From positions 27,752,501 to 27,816,500 of the forward strand of contig BSBM01000299.1 of assembly GCA_027924585.1 (NCBI GenBank): DNA of 64,000 bases. The letters run 5' to 3'. Origin of the DNA: Larix kaempferi. Taxonomy: Eukaryota > Streptophyta > Pinopsida > Pinales > Pinaceae. Positions 47,709 to 60,413 of this stretch are shown piece by piece. The notes beneath the pieces are model-generated. The model made no database searches. It had not been told where the DNA came from and saw nothing but the letters and a program-made list of their open reading frames with translations. A program made the position numbers and the translations under genes. Each line of letters begins with the position of its first letter. The first letter of the stretch is position 1.

Positions 47709-50700
47709 ATGCATAGGAAGTCAACAAAGAAGAAGGCAGTGCAGAAAGTAACCTTAGACTCAAAGGTTGAAATCCTATTAGATACTTCTCTCGTGACAAT
47801 GTTTCCTAACACACAAGCTACCACTGGTGTTTCCCCTGGGAGCTCCACCCCTGAATTTCAATGGGGTGATCTATACAAATTCATCATGGCACAAGATAGT
47901 ACAACAACCTCCATAGAGGATTCTCTAGTGTATGCCATCATCAGAAGGTCCTTTTTGCATAAGGCAACAACTCGGCCAGGACTGTTCCCTTCTTCTGAAA
48001 TTATTGGATGGCTAATTCCTAACGTCCGGACTGACACAAGGCTCATGAATGATAAAAATGGGTTGAGCCTAGCATCTTTCACTCCCGAGCATGTCACTGC
48101 TTCCTATAGATTGCCTTCACCCAAGGCTTGTTTAGACAATGGTTGGATAGCAAAACATCCAATGGACCCACTAGAATCTACCGTAAGATGATGATAAATG
48201 ACAGGTAGATTAGGAGGAGGGAGAACAATGAATATGAAAGCAACCTCCTAAAGACCCCTTATAGACTCATCGTCCTGATGGTGAGTCAGCTCTTCGGCAT
48301 GCCTAATGGCAATATGTTTAAGATCGGATGGGTGCCATTAATGTTTCATATAGCCATGAAAGGCACCAGCTTCAACTAGGTTGAAATAATTTCAGATAGC
48401 CTGGCCTCGCAGCTATCAGCAGCCCATGGAGGACTAACCCAAAAGAAGGCAGATTTCTTCATGTCTTCATACCTGATTGACTACCTATTAAGCAAGCATT
48501 CATTCCCAGACTTGGGTTGCTCATGGAAATAAAATGAAATAGCTCTCTTCATGGCTTATTAGTGTACATGCGTAAGTAGATACACAGACCACTACAAGAT
48601 GGTTTGCGAAAGGTTTATCATGCCATTGTACCAGCTTATTTTCATCCAAGAACCAGATTGTATGTCAGAGAATGCAATGCCTATCATTGAACAATTCGGG
48701 GACTATTATCACAGTTCAGAAGGCACATACATCAGGATGAGTGGAGGAACTCATGAGCCATTTATGTTCCCTCGGTATGTTACAGATTTTGTGATTCACA
48801 AGGAGGCTGTGAGACAACTCTGTAGCACTGGCGCAATAAGTAAGTTCTTAACAGACTGGAGGAAGGGTATGTATCCTCCCATGCCATTTACCATCGGAGC
48901 TTACAGCCTCCAGAGAGCAAGAGATGGGAAAAATTACGCTCAAGGCTTAGAATTTTTCCATTTTGGCTCGGTCCCTTTCAGAAGGCATGACCCCAACGGT
49001 GTAGTAAGCCAGCATTGTCTTGACCTCAAGATCTCCTTTGAATATGCTCATGCTATGGACCGAGACGAGGAATTCTTTAGGAGCGCCCGCAACCTAACTA
49101 ATATAGGAAAGCGTTACAATAAGAAAGTTGTGAAAGACCCAAGCCCCAAACCTGTCGGTTTGATCCAAAGGGAGTGGGAGGCATCATCCTCACAGTCAGG
49201 GGACCCATCATAATTGGAGCAGGACAGAGTTCCCCAAGAGCAAGCTCTCAAGCAACAACAGGACCAAGAAGAAGCAAGAATTCAAGGTGAGCTAGCTGAC
49301 AAGCTTCAACACGAGGAGATTGCAAGGAAGCAACAGGAGCAAGCCTCTCAGTTGAAACAACACGAAGAGGCTACCAGGATCTAGAAGGAAGAAGAAGATC
49401 GGGTATCCCAAGAGAAAGCTACCTGGCAGCAGCATGAGAAAGAAGAAAGGCCCTTGAGTGAAGGAGTAGATGGATTGCCGATGCAGTAAGAAGATTCAGT
49501 AGGAGAGAAGGAGAAAGAACAAACAGAGAAGTCTCCCGAGCCAGAGCCATCTTCTCCGACATATATGGAGGTGGACCCACCATTGATATACACTCCAGGG
49601 GAAACTCAGGAAGAAGGTGCCTATTCATGGAGCTTAGCGTTGACCCTATATAACCCTAGGAAGCAACGCAAAGTAGCAGACCTGGATACTGTATATTTCA
49701 ATGAGCAGAAAAGGGCCATCATTGATAGGAGGATAAAGAAAATGGAAGGCATAACAAAGAATATGGAAACCGAGGAGGATGAATATGAATTATGGATAAG
49801 AGAGAAAACATTGGTCCAAGGAACTGATGCCGACCCCACGTTCCAAGCCCAATGCACTATAGCATCAGCTAAGGCAACTAAAGCCAATATTGATTTTTTG
49901 AAAGATAAGATAAAGCATTACAGGGAACAATGCTTTAAGATCAGAGATGATAGAAAGAGGGAGGTGTTGGACGCAAACAAATTGAAAGAGAAATACAATG
50001 AGTTGTTAGGAGAGAATCTGGTACTAAATTCGGGAGTTCTCCAGCTTGAGAATGAGAAGAACTCCTTAGAAATGCAGTTGGCTATCTCTGAAGAAGAACT
50101 GAAGAATATGAAAGCTTGAATAATAGAATTGGAGGAACTCGAAGCAAGCAGAGCTTAGCAAATTCAGCTCCACCAGCATGAGTATGAAGGGCTAATTCAA
50201 GAAAAGGAACAATTGGGAAAATAGCTCAAACAGGCAGTAGAAGACTAGCAAAATTTGTTCACATTTCACAGACAAGCATGTGATATGGGGATTAAAATCC
50301 ATTAGCTGCAAGTACTAATCTCTGAAGATATTTGGAGCATTAAATAAATGATTAAGAGAATGACAACAATTGAAACCGCAGCCCTAAGATCTTGAGAAAA
50401 GTTTGCAAATTATGTAGAGGAGCTGAAACGACAATTTGAGTGGAAAGAGGGAAAATCTCAACTCCCTTCACACTTGCGCGCCACTACAGGGGATGAATTG
50501 GACGTGGATATAGGGATCTTTGAATTTTCCAAGGATTGCGGCACCAAGCTAAGCTTGGAAATCAGGAAGACGATCCGCAAGTGTTGTTTGGTCTACTCCG
50601 CACTTTGGGAATCACATAGCAAGTGCCTTCTAATTCTTCCTACCTCCATTTATGATTTCCCAAAGGAAGAAGATCGATTGTTCGAGCTGCAGTGCAAGCT

Positions 50701-51025
50701 GGACGAAAGCTTAGCTTCCATCAAGAAGATAGAAGTATTGACCCAGGATGAATTTCAGCAGTTCATTTTCCATCCTGCAGTACATATTCACTTCCTAGAA
50801 CCGATGACTAAAGAGGCCACAGAGGGAAAAGTGCTGATCAAATCGGACCTACACAAACATGAAATAGCATCCAAGGCGACAGTATCTTCTCGCAGAAAGC
50901 TTATCGTAAAAGATATCAACCAATGGACCGCATATATTCAAGGTATAGATGGCCCGGTAATTTCAAGCAAGATGGTTGGTGGAGGCAAGTCTTCAAGTCA
51001 GCAGGCAGAAGCCCTAGCAGAATAG
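47709..51025 (+). pseudogene. Long coiled-coil ORF, unrecognised family (first)
   Basis: Frame of about 1100 codons; it shifts once near 48190 and has several stops. Segments: MHRKSTKKKAVQKVT; FQWGDLYKFIMAQ, then FLHKATTRPGLFPSSEIIGW; LIVLMVSQLFGMPNGNMFKI; YVTDFVIHKEAVRQL and PPMPFTIGAYSLQRAR with EFFHFGSVPFRRHDP; then a Gln/Glu-rich coiled coil (49210-49440), a Pro-rich spacer (PEPEPSSPTYMEVDPP), further coiled coil (49680-50120) and a globular C-terminus (VYSALWESHSKCLLILPTS). Probably a retroelement gag-like or accessory protein, judged from its surroundings and decay. I see no zinc knuckle, protease or RT. Confidence 0.55.
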
Positions 51026-52257
51026 ATAGACCATCCTTATTTTGTTTTAATAAAACAGAGAAGCTAAAATTTTACCTTTTGTATAAATGCTTTAAAAGGA
51101 CAGCTGGCTCCTATTTTTTGTCCTATATGGAAGGTCTTCCACGTATTTGTGGGTCTTGTAAGGATACGATGAAAAGAAAAAGGAGGTTCTAGAATTAGGG
51201 TACACTTGTTATCCCAAGGGGCATTTTGTAAAGATATAAATAGAATATTAGAAGTAAGAGGAAGGACTTTTTGCAGGGGAAGGGAATCTTTCTTGGCTTG
51301 TACAAACTATTTTGGACAGGGCTCCAAGAAAGCAAATTTTGCCTAATAAGAGCTTGGAGAGGACGTCTTTTTCCTAGAAATGAGTGTTGAATGTTTGCTA
51401 GATTATTCTTGTGGCGTTCATATCTTGCAGTGAGATCTTTCTTTGCTATTCAGAATTATTTCTATGTGTTGAATGAGCTTACTAATTTTTCTGTGCAATG
51501 ATGTTTCTCCTAACATGAGTAATAGAATGTTTTCATATGGATTAAAATCTATGTTTTATATCCTTAATCTCTTGCTGTAGATGTATCTTTATGATTTAAT
51601 GGCTATCTATTAATCTTTAGATGTTTCTTTCAGCACATTAATCATATTTACAGTTTTGCTCCTTGCAAGGATAAATTAGATTTATTTCAGTCTTAGATAC
51701 AGATTTGTTTCAAGCTTTGCATTTAGATTAAATTAGCTTAACCACTTGCACATCATCTTAACAATAAAATAAAAAAGAATGGTGGATCAGGCCATAACCA
51801 GTGTAAAAGAATCAAATCTCCAAATCTAATGGTAGCCGGAACCGCTAATCAGACGGATTCTCCATACCAAACGGTGGACAATCTAATTGGGATAGTTCAC
51901 CAGGGAGAATCCCTTTCTGCTTGATGTTGCGATCTTCGGGGCATCAACAAGGTCTTTCAAGCTCAGAGACTAGGTTTCAAGAAGAATGGCCTTTCCCAGA
52001 CCCCTTCGAAGGACAGGGCGAATTTTCTTTTGAGATTTCATAGCAGAACCGAGCTTTAAACCCAGGGATCATGAGCATCCCGGAAAGAAAGTTGTTCAGA
52101 GTTGGTTGTTTCAGTCTTACCGAGTCGTGTGGGGGTTTTGGTACACATGAGTTTCAGGTTTTGATGGAGGTTTGTCAGAGGTACGCAACCCTAGGGCCTG
52201 ACGTAAACCGGGGAAACTAAATGATAGCCACACGACTCTTCTAAAAGAAAGTTTGTT
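51026..52257. other. Non-coding; possible LTR following the first coiled-coil ORF
   Basis: A TATA-like GATATAAATAGAAT lies at about 51231, followed by a transcript-like T-rich stretch and, at 51946, CATCAACA, a possible LTR end. I could not find a convincing matching start or a second copy, so I leave the LTR call open. Confidence 0.35.
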
Positions 52258-55200
52258 GTGATGCAAGAAGCATCTAGAGCGTACCGTATCTTTTATGATC
52301 CAGTGGAAAAATATATAGAAGAGTTTCGCAGCTGGGGTAAGGGTTCTGGTTTCTTTGTGACGAGTGAGTTTAGCTCCCAATTGTTGAACTGTGCAAGGTC
52401 GAGTTGTGTTGTAGAGTGTTGTTCTAGAGTGTTGAGCAAGTTCAGGGGTTGAGTAAGCTAGAGCCATCTGTTAGCATTGTGAGAATTGAGCACAACATGC
52501 TGGGTTAGCCAGATACGACGGAGATTTCTAGCGAAGCTAAGTTACTTGTCATCCCAGTCAGTATCAATGAAGAGGTCATTCTCGAAGAAAAAGTTGCAAG
52601 CATGCCAGTGGGGTCGTCCTCCATTATGTGACATAAGAGGGGGGGATGCAGCCTAGCTCCCCATGACCAGAGAAGCGGTAGACCCGCTCCACTATCCAAG
52701 TGCCGGAAGGGGTCCCTAAGGCGATCCCATCGAGCTCTAGTGTTGTGGAATCTGCCATCCGGGTTGGTGTTTTTGCTACGGATATCCTGGGCTGTCGACA
52801 TCAATGTCGACCTGGTGTGAAGCTGAGGAAGACCACTAAGAATAAACGATACCAAATCAATATGCCGACCATTCCACCAGGCATGAGCTACACCACAGAC
52901 ATTGTGTCTGCGTTGATGTAGCTGCAGTACGATGATCACAATCTGCTGGTACTGGAAGATGTCATGACAGAGGCCTTTCAGCCGCGAGAAGAGGGGACGA
53001 GTGGACCAATGCCACACATTGCATGTGATTGGGAGTGCAGTTTGGAGAAGGTTGGGCTGTTGGGTTTGATCAACTTGCCTCACTTTGGGAGGTTGATGGA
53101 AGCAAATGCTTGCGTGAAATAGCTACTGGCCTGTTTTCATGGAGGCATTTTATGGTTGGACAAGCAGGTCACCATCACGGTGGACCTAATTTCCAAAATC
53201 ATGGGGTTGCGCAAGGATGGGGTAGACTCGTCGCAATATTTTCAGGGGAAGAACCACGAAAAAAAGCTCGCGGCAAGGTTGAGGAAGCAATACAAAATGC
53301 AGAAAGATAGATGGGCCTACCTCCTAGACAGCATCAATGAGGTCGTAGTTAAAATTGGGGCACGGATCTTGGCTACCAAGATTGTTCGCAAAAAATGCCC
53401 CAATCAAGGAAACTCAGGGGTTGTTGCATGCATAGAGCTTTGTGCCGAAGGCGCGCAAATGAATTGTTCACTTTTTTTGCTAAACCAGTTGATGGAGTAC
53501 GTGTTGGTGGCCCAGGAGAGACACCGGCCATTCGTATACAGCTGGTTTTTTATCTTAGTTGTGCTTGTCACCTGGATGGAGCCTGACGATAATTAGGGAA
53601 TGGAGGTGGACGTAGTGCAAGTTCAAAAGGGGGCATGCTTCCAAAACCTATGGTGGGTGCAGGAACTAGAGCACATCGAGGATCATAGAATGAAGTTCTG
53701 GTTCTATTGGGAATCGCTGCAGGTGGCTACCGAGTGGGTTCTGCGACTGACTCAAACAACTGTTGAAAGGCATAAGGGGATCGATTGATTCATGCTTGGA
53801 CCACACAGTATCCATGTGCAAGCGCAACGGGATAAGGATAAGCAGTGGTTGTAGATGACATATAAGTTATCAGATGAAGACTTAGATGCAATCATTGATG
53901 ATTGGCAGGTCGAAATGTGCCAGTGATGGAGAGAACGAGCTTGAAGAGGGTAGAACAAAAGCGTGCTATGAACATGGGACAATCAGTGGGATCCCCTTGT
54001 CGATGGAGGGGCAGCTCATCCAACTGCTACTAGTGATAAATAATGTAACCAATGGGGTGGCTCGAGGAATGATGGTAAAGGAAGATGAAGGTTTTCATGC
54101 GATAACTACCTATTTGGATTCCTTGTGTGACATTATTTTGAGGAATACACCAGAGGGAGCAACTGTGCAGGAAATTGGCACAATCGAAACTGAGCCGCGG
54201 GTCCAAAATGTACAAATTCCCCCGACTGTGATTACGACTGATAATGAGGATCTAAGGGCTTCACTGTAGCAGTTGGAGGTATTGTCTTTCAACATCAACG
54301 CCCTGTCATCACAGAAGTTGGTGCAGCTACAAACGGTTTCCAGTCAGGAACTAGAAGATAGAGAGACATATGTCAAGATTCAACTATTGCAACTGCAAGA
54401 AGGGGAAGCAACGGTATGCACGAAAGTGGAGGAACTCAAAGGGAAGGCAATAACAGCACGGGAATAGGCCGATGTACTTAAGGATACACTAGACCATCTT
54501 TGGGTTGACAGGGCTAATGAAGTAACAAAGTTAAAGAAAGAACAAGATCGGTTGACGGTGGAGAAAACCACCCTGTGGAACAGTACGGTGGAGTTGGAGG
54601 AGGCCATCGGTGAAGCCTGTCAATATGTACTAGAACCGACAATGGCATTGGATCCGTTTGAGCAAGCGAAGAAGCTAGGAAATGTCATTGTTGAGTTACA
54701 GGAAAAAAATTCTACCTTGGCCCATGCACTCCAACTGGCCACACCACCGGAAGTCGTCGCAGTGCAGAAGAGTGCCATTGAAGAGCTGGCGATCAAACTT
54801 GGCGAGTTGGAATAAGAAGTGACCAAGATCATTGCTACGACCGCACTGTTTTGGGGAAGTATTGTTCAGGATGAGAAACTAGAGTAGCTGACCAAGCAAC
54901 GATGTGACACGGAAGAACAGCTGGTGACACTGAATACATCCACGCACACACTTCCACCGACACCATAGGTATCCAAATCGGTAGAGCTCAAGGAGATTTA
55001 ACAGCGCATTTCCAAAGCAGAAGAACTTCAGAAGAAGTGCATTGCGTAGTTGGATGAGTTTCAAGACCTGGGGACATATTTTAACATTGTGGTTGGCTCT
55101 GCACTACAGGAGGTATAGGAGGGAAAACAGAAGGTTGAAGCGCACCTGGTTCACCACCCTTTAGCACAAGAATTAACTGAGAGCCAGGAAGTTGCTGCAA

Positions 55201-55283
55201 CAGTCATGTAGCACATTAGCTATATCCGCCAATAGTACGACGACTTCAGGGTGAAGACAAGTGAGGACACCATGTCCTGCTAA
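52258..55283 (+). pseudogene. Long coiled-coil ORF, unrecognised family (second)
   Basis: Mostly one frame from 52700 to about 53925 and another from there to 55283, with several stops; a short frame at 52258 may be an upstream piece. The N-terminal half is globular: LINLPHFGRLMEANACVK, then VTITVDLISKIMGLRKDG, QYFQGKNHEKKLAARLRKQY and LFLLNQLMEYVLVAQERH. The C-terminal half is coiled coil (ELEDRETYVKIQLLQLQEGE, KTTLWNSTVELEEAIGEA, IEELAIKLGELE). Same overall plan as the ORF at 47709, but I see no direct sequence match. It ends about 30 bp before an LTR-like start at 55312. No known family recognised. Confidence 0.5.
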
Positions 55284-55311
55284 CATGGCTCGAGGGCGAG
55301 CCACAAGATTC

Positions 55312-56126
55312 TGTTGGGGGCCTATTGGCAAGCGGTTTGGACAAGTTAGCATCGTAGCATCGCGAATGTTGCGCAGGGCGAAGATACCGTGAAAGGCGGA
55401 AAGCTGAGTGCAAGTGACAATATTTTATGTAATTTTTGGTCAGTTGAACTGCAGTATGCAGTGTTTTTGGTCATTTGGACCATAATAGATAGATTTTGGG
55501 TCATTTGCTTCGAAGTGTCGGTTAGGAAGTAGTTAGTAAGTGGACAAGCAATGTAAAGCGCAAGCCTATAAATATATGTAGGTTTGTAAGGGTTAGATCA
55601 TCTTTCAAAATCTACCTTTTGGTATCTTTTTGGAGAGCATGATTGTCATCTGAGAGATCTTGATCCGAACCTGAGATTGAGTATTTTGCTGTAACTGGGT
55701 TTTTACAGAGTTAATATGATGTGACAAAGCTTTTGAGAAAGATCCTTGTGTTTTTCTTATCTGTGGTAATACGTTTTGCGATATGAATATATGAATGATG
55801 CGATGTTTCCTTGCTGCAATTAATGCATTACTGTTATATCTGTTGCAATTATGATTTGTTCCTATTGAATGTTGTGATTAAATGCTTCAGTTGAATGCTT
55901 AGATCTACTTCTGAAATGTTGCGATAAGTTAGTCACAAACATCCTCCTTCATTCAGCAGAAACATGGTTCCGTCAACTCTCCCTTGAACATCTCAGGTGA
56001 GACCTCATCTGCTCTACAGGTGTTGCTAGACAGGGTAAAACCTGTCTGGGCTGGTGCTTAGGGAGATCGCAGTGGTTTGGGCATCGACAATGTTGGGAAC
56101 TGCTGTCGACTAGGTTTGTGTCAACA
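55312..56126 (+). mobile_element. Probable LTR, 815 bp, after the second coiled-coil ORF
   Basis: Starts TGTTGGGGGCC and ends GTGTCAACA, giving TGTTG...CAACA inverted ends. A TATA-like CTATAAATATATG at 55568-55580 fits an LTR promoter. Only one copy is visible. The bases after it (GATACCTC) do not resemble a known primer site, so if real it is a 3' or solo LTR. Confidence 0.42.
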
Positions 56127-57288
56127 GATACCTCAAATGTTCTCTCCTTAGCCCATGGATGGCCTCCTTATTATAGGATTTGGGAGGCCAACTACTAGGA
56201 GAGGAAGGTGGATCTATGAGAGACAATGGTGGATCAAGGAGGTTGAACCAAAATAAAGAGGGAAGGTGAGTGAGGATTCAAAGGGAACTCTCAATCCCAT
56301 AAAAATCTCTTGGAGATAAGATCCAAGATCCAAGCTAAAGGTGGTTGGAAGGAAGTTTTTGCGCCCCAGATGTCGAGCAAGGTGCGAATAAGTTGAAATT
56401 TCCACACCCCTGTAGGTATGCAGAACACAAAAAAAAGGGGAATTTTTGCGCCTTGCACCATTAGAAGGGGGAAAAAATTCTAGTAAAGTGGGCCAAGTGA
56501 TGTGGCATCTTGACCTGATGATGTGGCACTCGACTCAAACAAGTTGGGTTTTCTCTAGGGATTCCAAGGAAGGAAAAATAGGGAACCAACTAGGTGGGAG
56601 TAAGTTCCGACACTCATTAGGAGGTAGTGCCATTAGGTTCTGCATGGTACTACGACATTAAGATCTGAAATGGCAATCAAAGAGAGACTTTGAGGTATAA
56701 CAGATGCCCCCTAAAGTGTGAGTTCAGAAGAAACTGATGGTTGAAACACTTTACAAATAAATGAGTCCGTAGAGATAGTAGGAGGGAGGTTGGAGTGGAG
56801 CTGCAATGAAACATAAACAATATGTCAAAAATGCCGAGGTGGGCATACCCATGCTCGGAATGGCTGACTCAAAGCATGGCTGCCGACCAATACATTGTAG
56901 ATCCATGACATAACTGACATGATATAGACTGGAGACAAATCATGGCTACTAAGAACAAACGTAGATCCATGACAAGATAATGACACAACCACGACCAATA
57001 CAATAGTGGATCTATGGGACAGTATAAAAATGATTTCACCAACATGATGTTGATGTGGGGACCTATCAATAATTACCATCAAATCCTGGAAGTGAGAGGA
57101 ACATCGGGACCGTCCAGAGTCTTATACCAAAATCCGGAGTGATAGGAATCTGACCATGTGATTACAAGGTGTTGAATTCAAACATGGCAGAGACTACTTG
57201 ATTTCCAGCCAATGATGTAAGCTCTAAACAAGTATGATGGTAATCACCAATGATGACAATGATCCCAAAAATCTCTAGTACAGTCCAA
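56127..57288. other. No supported gene
   Basis: Short open frames on both strands without recognisable similarity. The word GTAGATCCATGACA recurs near 56896 and 56955 with variants up to 57010, a weak short repeat. Probably retroelement-derived. Confidence 0.4.
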
Positions 57289-58149
57289 TGTTACACCTAA
57301 ATCTTGCTACCATAAAGCTTAGTGTAAAATTCTCTGAATATTTCCATGACTGGTGGACTTAACTGACATATTTTTAGAGGTCATCGCAGTCCACCTATGT
57401 GCAACATGCACTGTCGTAGGTTTTCATAGTATAGCATGCGTCGAGGTAAGTTAAAATGGACAAAGGGTATCTTCGAGCCTCTTCTAGAAGTTATGTGACT
57501 TGGATCTCTATCCGTAGCCTATAGGAGAGCTAGACTTCGGTTCCCTAACCTATTGGGAAGATCCCTTACTCCTCTGCCATTATATCTCAACTTACCCTAT
57601 CCTCCTAGTCCTATAAATATGAAGCTTTCTCCCATTCCAAAGGGAGGAAGGCTATAGCATCCACATGCTAGTGAAATAAGCTTAGGAAGATTATCCATCC
57701 ATTGGAAGCACCCATTCTCCTTAGAGGCTTTTTCTTGGCTTGTTGGAGGAAGATTGTGACATTGAAGCATCGGTTGTAATCCTCTCTTCTATTGTATTTC
57801 CCACTTTTTATACAGTAATATAAACGCTTTCCATAAATTTTATTGTGTGGATAATGCTTATATTTTACCTCTTCAACTGTTTACTTAGACTAGTTAGTGT
57901 TTAGGCATGTCTTACTGCTTGTATTGTTCCTATGTGCTTCGAGAGGTCTTGCAACTACATATCTGACGACCGCGGGACTCGAAACAACAACAAGGGAATA
58001 GATCCACGAATATGAGGTAAGATGCTTAATTACTCGATCTCTAACTAGATCTAGGAGAGTCGTTTATATTCTGTCTTATTTGTTCTAGACTCATGTTGAG
58101 CTAGAGATATCACACCTTAAGTCCGCTTTCGGTAGATTGTCTAATAACA
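57289..58149 (+). mobile_element. Element E 5' LTR (861 bp)
   Basis: Starts TGTTACACC and ends GTCTAATAACA, giving TGTTA...TAACA inverted ends. A TATA box (TATAAATA, 57613-57620) lies about 325 bp in. A primer-site-like sequence follows immediately, then a leader and gag. Only this copy is in the window because the element runs off the right end. Confidence 0.62.
57613..57620 (+). promoter_or_regulatory. TATA box of element E LTR
   Basis: TATAAATA in the context CCTATAAATATGAAG, within the putative LTR and about 540 bp before its end. Position fits the U3/R boundary of an LTR promoter. Confidence 0.5.
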
Positions 58150-58150
58150 A

Positions 58151-58171
58151 ATCTGACGACCATACTGGGGA
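58151..58171 (+). promoter_or_regulatory. Primer-site-like sequence (element E)
   Basis: ATCTGACGACCATACTGGGGA lies directly after the LTR end. It resembles the plant gypsy site ATCTGGCGACTCTGCTGGGGA. Several mismatches are present. A partial relative (ATCTGACGACC) also lies at about 57960 inside the LTR. Confidence 0.55.
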
Positions 58172-60413
58172 AATATCAGATAGATTGTTTTCAGTTTGAA
58201 AGTTTGAAAGTTTTTTTTCTCTGATTTCCTGGTAAGCCATCTCATTTGCCTCCTGACCCTTTTTCACCGCTAGATCTTCTCTTTGAAGAGCGTCCTAGCT
58301 TCCTTAGAGTCTGTATGTTTGATCATCAAGATTGTTAGTTGTTTGCTTTTGGAGACTTTTCAATCCTTAGATTGGGATCCTCGCTCGTCGCACCTGGGTA
58401 TAATAACCAGAGCGACAACTTCTTCATGTCGCACATTTCTTCTCTGCAACCTGCGCCATCAGTGCTCACTGCTTTTTGACAGACTGCGACAGTGTCGCAT
58501 AACACCTATTCAGCAACTGTGTTGGTCACACGGAGTCTGACCATAGGCTGCGCCGACCCATCTAGCCTTATGTTTGAGCTATATCCTTCCCAACTTTTAA
58601 GTTTGTTTGGTTTGCAGAACTTCTCTGTGTTGCACCTTCCAACCAGAGATCTTTGGATCTTTTGCATTTGCAGTGTTTGGTTCTATTTGGATTGGTTTTG
58701 GGTCCCATCTTGGACAATTTTGAGATTTGGTAGTGGTGGACACTTTGGTCTCCCCCACCTACATCCACTCATCCTTGCATTTCCCTCCTCTCCTTACCTG
58801 ATCTGGTCATTGCATTGGATCAGTTTCCAGACTTCATTTGCATACATCTTTTGGGCTTTGCTTTCTTTAGTTTTGCTTGCCACTGATTGATTTTGAGGGT
58901 TTTTGTGTGTTTTCAGATCATTCGAGTGCTTGTTATTTTCTTGGGAATTTATGAGTCATTAGAGTGCTGCAAGTAGTCCTTTCATTTTAGCATTTGTGTT
59001 TAAAGGCATTGTTGTTATGAAAGTGTTATTTTGGTACATCCATTGAAAAAAATCAAAAGTGCTTTATTTTCATCATTTTTTCAAGTTCATTCGGAAAAAT
59101 TGTTCATGCATTGGAATGTGTTATTCATAATTCTTTTGGAAAAGTTGAGAGAAAAAAATAATTATTTGAGTTTTTCACAAATTAAGAGCCCTTCATTTTC
59201 TTGGAAAGTTCAAATAAAAATCAAGTTTTTTGCAAAAGTGGTTCCATGCTTGGGAAATTACATGCATTTTTGGTTTTTATGCTTTTAGGCCATCATAATG
59301 AAAGTGAAAAGTTTGCATACTCTACCAAGCAATTCTCTCTTTTCATCACTTAGCATCATTTTTGTTTTGAAAAGACAAAGAAAAGGGAAAAAATGCTTTG
59401 ATTTGGATTTGTAGTGTTGTCATCTTTTTTGTTTTGGTCGAAAAGGAAAACAATACTTTCATAGTCATTTTTGGTAGAATCGAGATTTGTTGCATTTTTG
59501 TTGTTTTGGCAATATCACTTGAAAAAAATTCTCCCTCGCATAGATAGTTTTCATCAAAATAAAAGTACATTTTTTCATGTAGTTAGGGCTTGCATTATGC
59601 TTATGTTTATGTACTCATCTCATGCATTCACCTAACCGTCCAGATAAATTAACAGTAGAACTAGGGTAAAATTTTTAGAAACTTGCGTGTTAAGTTAGAG
59701 ACGTGTTTCGGCGTTGTAAAACGTGGCAGCTGTCATTACTTGCCAGTACTATATCCCGGGGGTATTGTAGTCTTCCACATACCAACCAGTATATCGAAGC
59801 TCTTTCATGTACCAACCAGGTATATCGAATCTCTTTCACGAACCCATCAAGTAATTCGTGTGCCGGGCGTATATCGAAAGGTGTTTCACGTACTTGGCGT
59901 ATATCGAAAGGTGTTTCACATACTCGGTAGTATATCGGAAGGTATCGTGTCGTACGGTTGTGCATTAGACAATACCACTATGGATTTGAGCTCCCACGTA
60001 CCTTGTGTATATCGGGAGACACCACTATGATTCCTAAAAACCAACTAAGCAAACCATTTGGCTATCTTGGCAGAGCAATACATCAAGAACAACACTTGGG
60101 GATCTACTATGCATGTACTATCAGGTAGTCGGGTTATATGGTCAGGGGTACGGTCCTAATCCTCCCTGGTTAGTGCTATGAAAAATTGGGCCGAGTATAA
60201 CTGTTGGACCCTCGAGTATATCGTGAGTTGCGAAGCCTTGACAATCCTGTGAGGTTCCAGACTTTGAATCCACTCCTATCACATAAGTTTGCTTGTTGCT
60301 GTAGTTTGTGTAGGTTTTTCTGGACTGCTTTTATTTTTGTTTAGAATACCTTTAGGAGAAGCTCTGCTTCAGCCATTCTGGTTGATTTCCCTCGGAGAAG
60401 ATCCCGCAGGATT
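58172..60413 (+). other. Long untranslated leader of element E
   Basis: About 2.2 kb between primer site and gag with no conserved frame. It contains a 15-bp palindrome (TGCGACAGTGTCGCA, 58485-58499) surrounded by further GTCGCA words, a T/A-rich middle (58900-59580) and a tandem repeat at 59770-60020. Confidence 0.5.
59770..60020. repeat. ~30-bp TATATCGAAAGGTGTTTCAC repeat
   Basis: Units of about 30 bp built from GTATATCGAA, then AGGTGTTTCAC and a TACTTGGC-like link. The best two are at about 59868 and 59900; more diverged units lie on either side (AGTATATCGAAGCTCTTTCA at about 59790, GTATATCGGGAGACACC at about 60007). Confidence 0.75.

Noticed and set aside
52469-52500. TGTTAGCATTG as an LTR start
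   Set aside because: Resembles the TGTTAGCACC starts of A, B and C but has no primer site, partner copy or shared LTR body.
52505-53083. 192-codon minus-strand frame
   Set aside because: Opposite the second coiled-coil ORF, which continues in one frame across the region; the minus frame has no recognisable motif.
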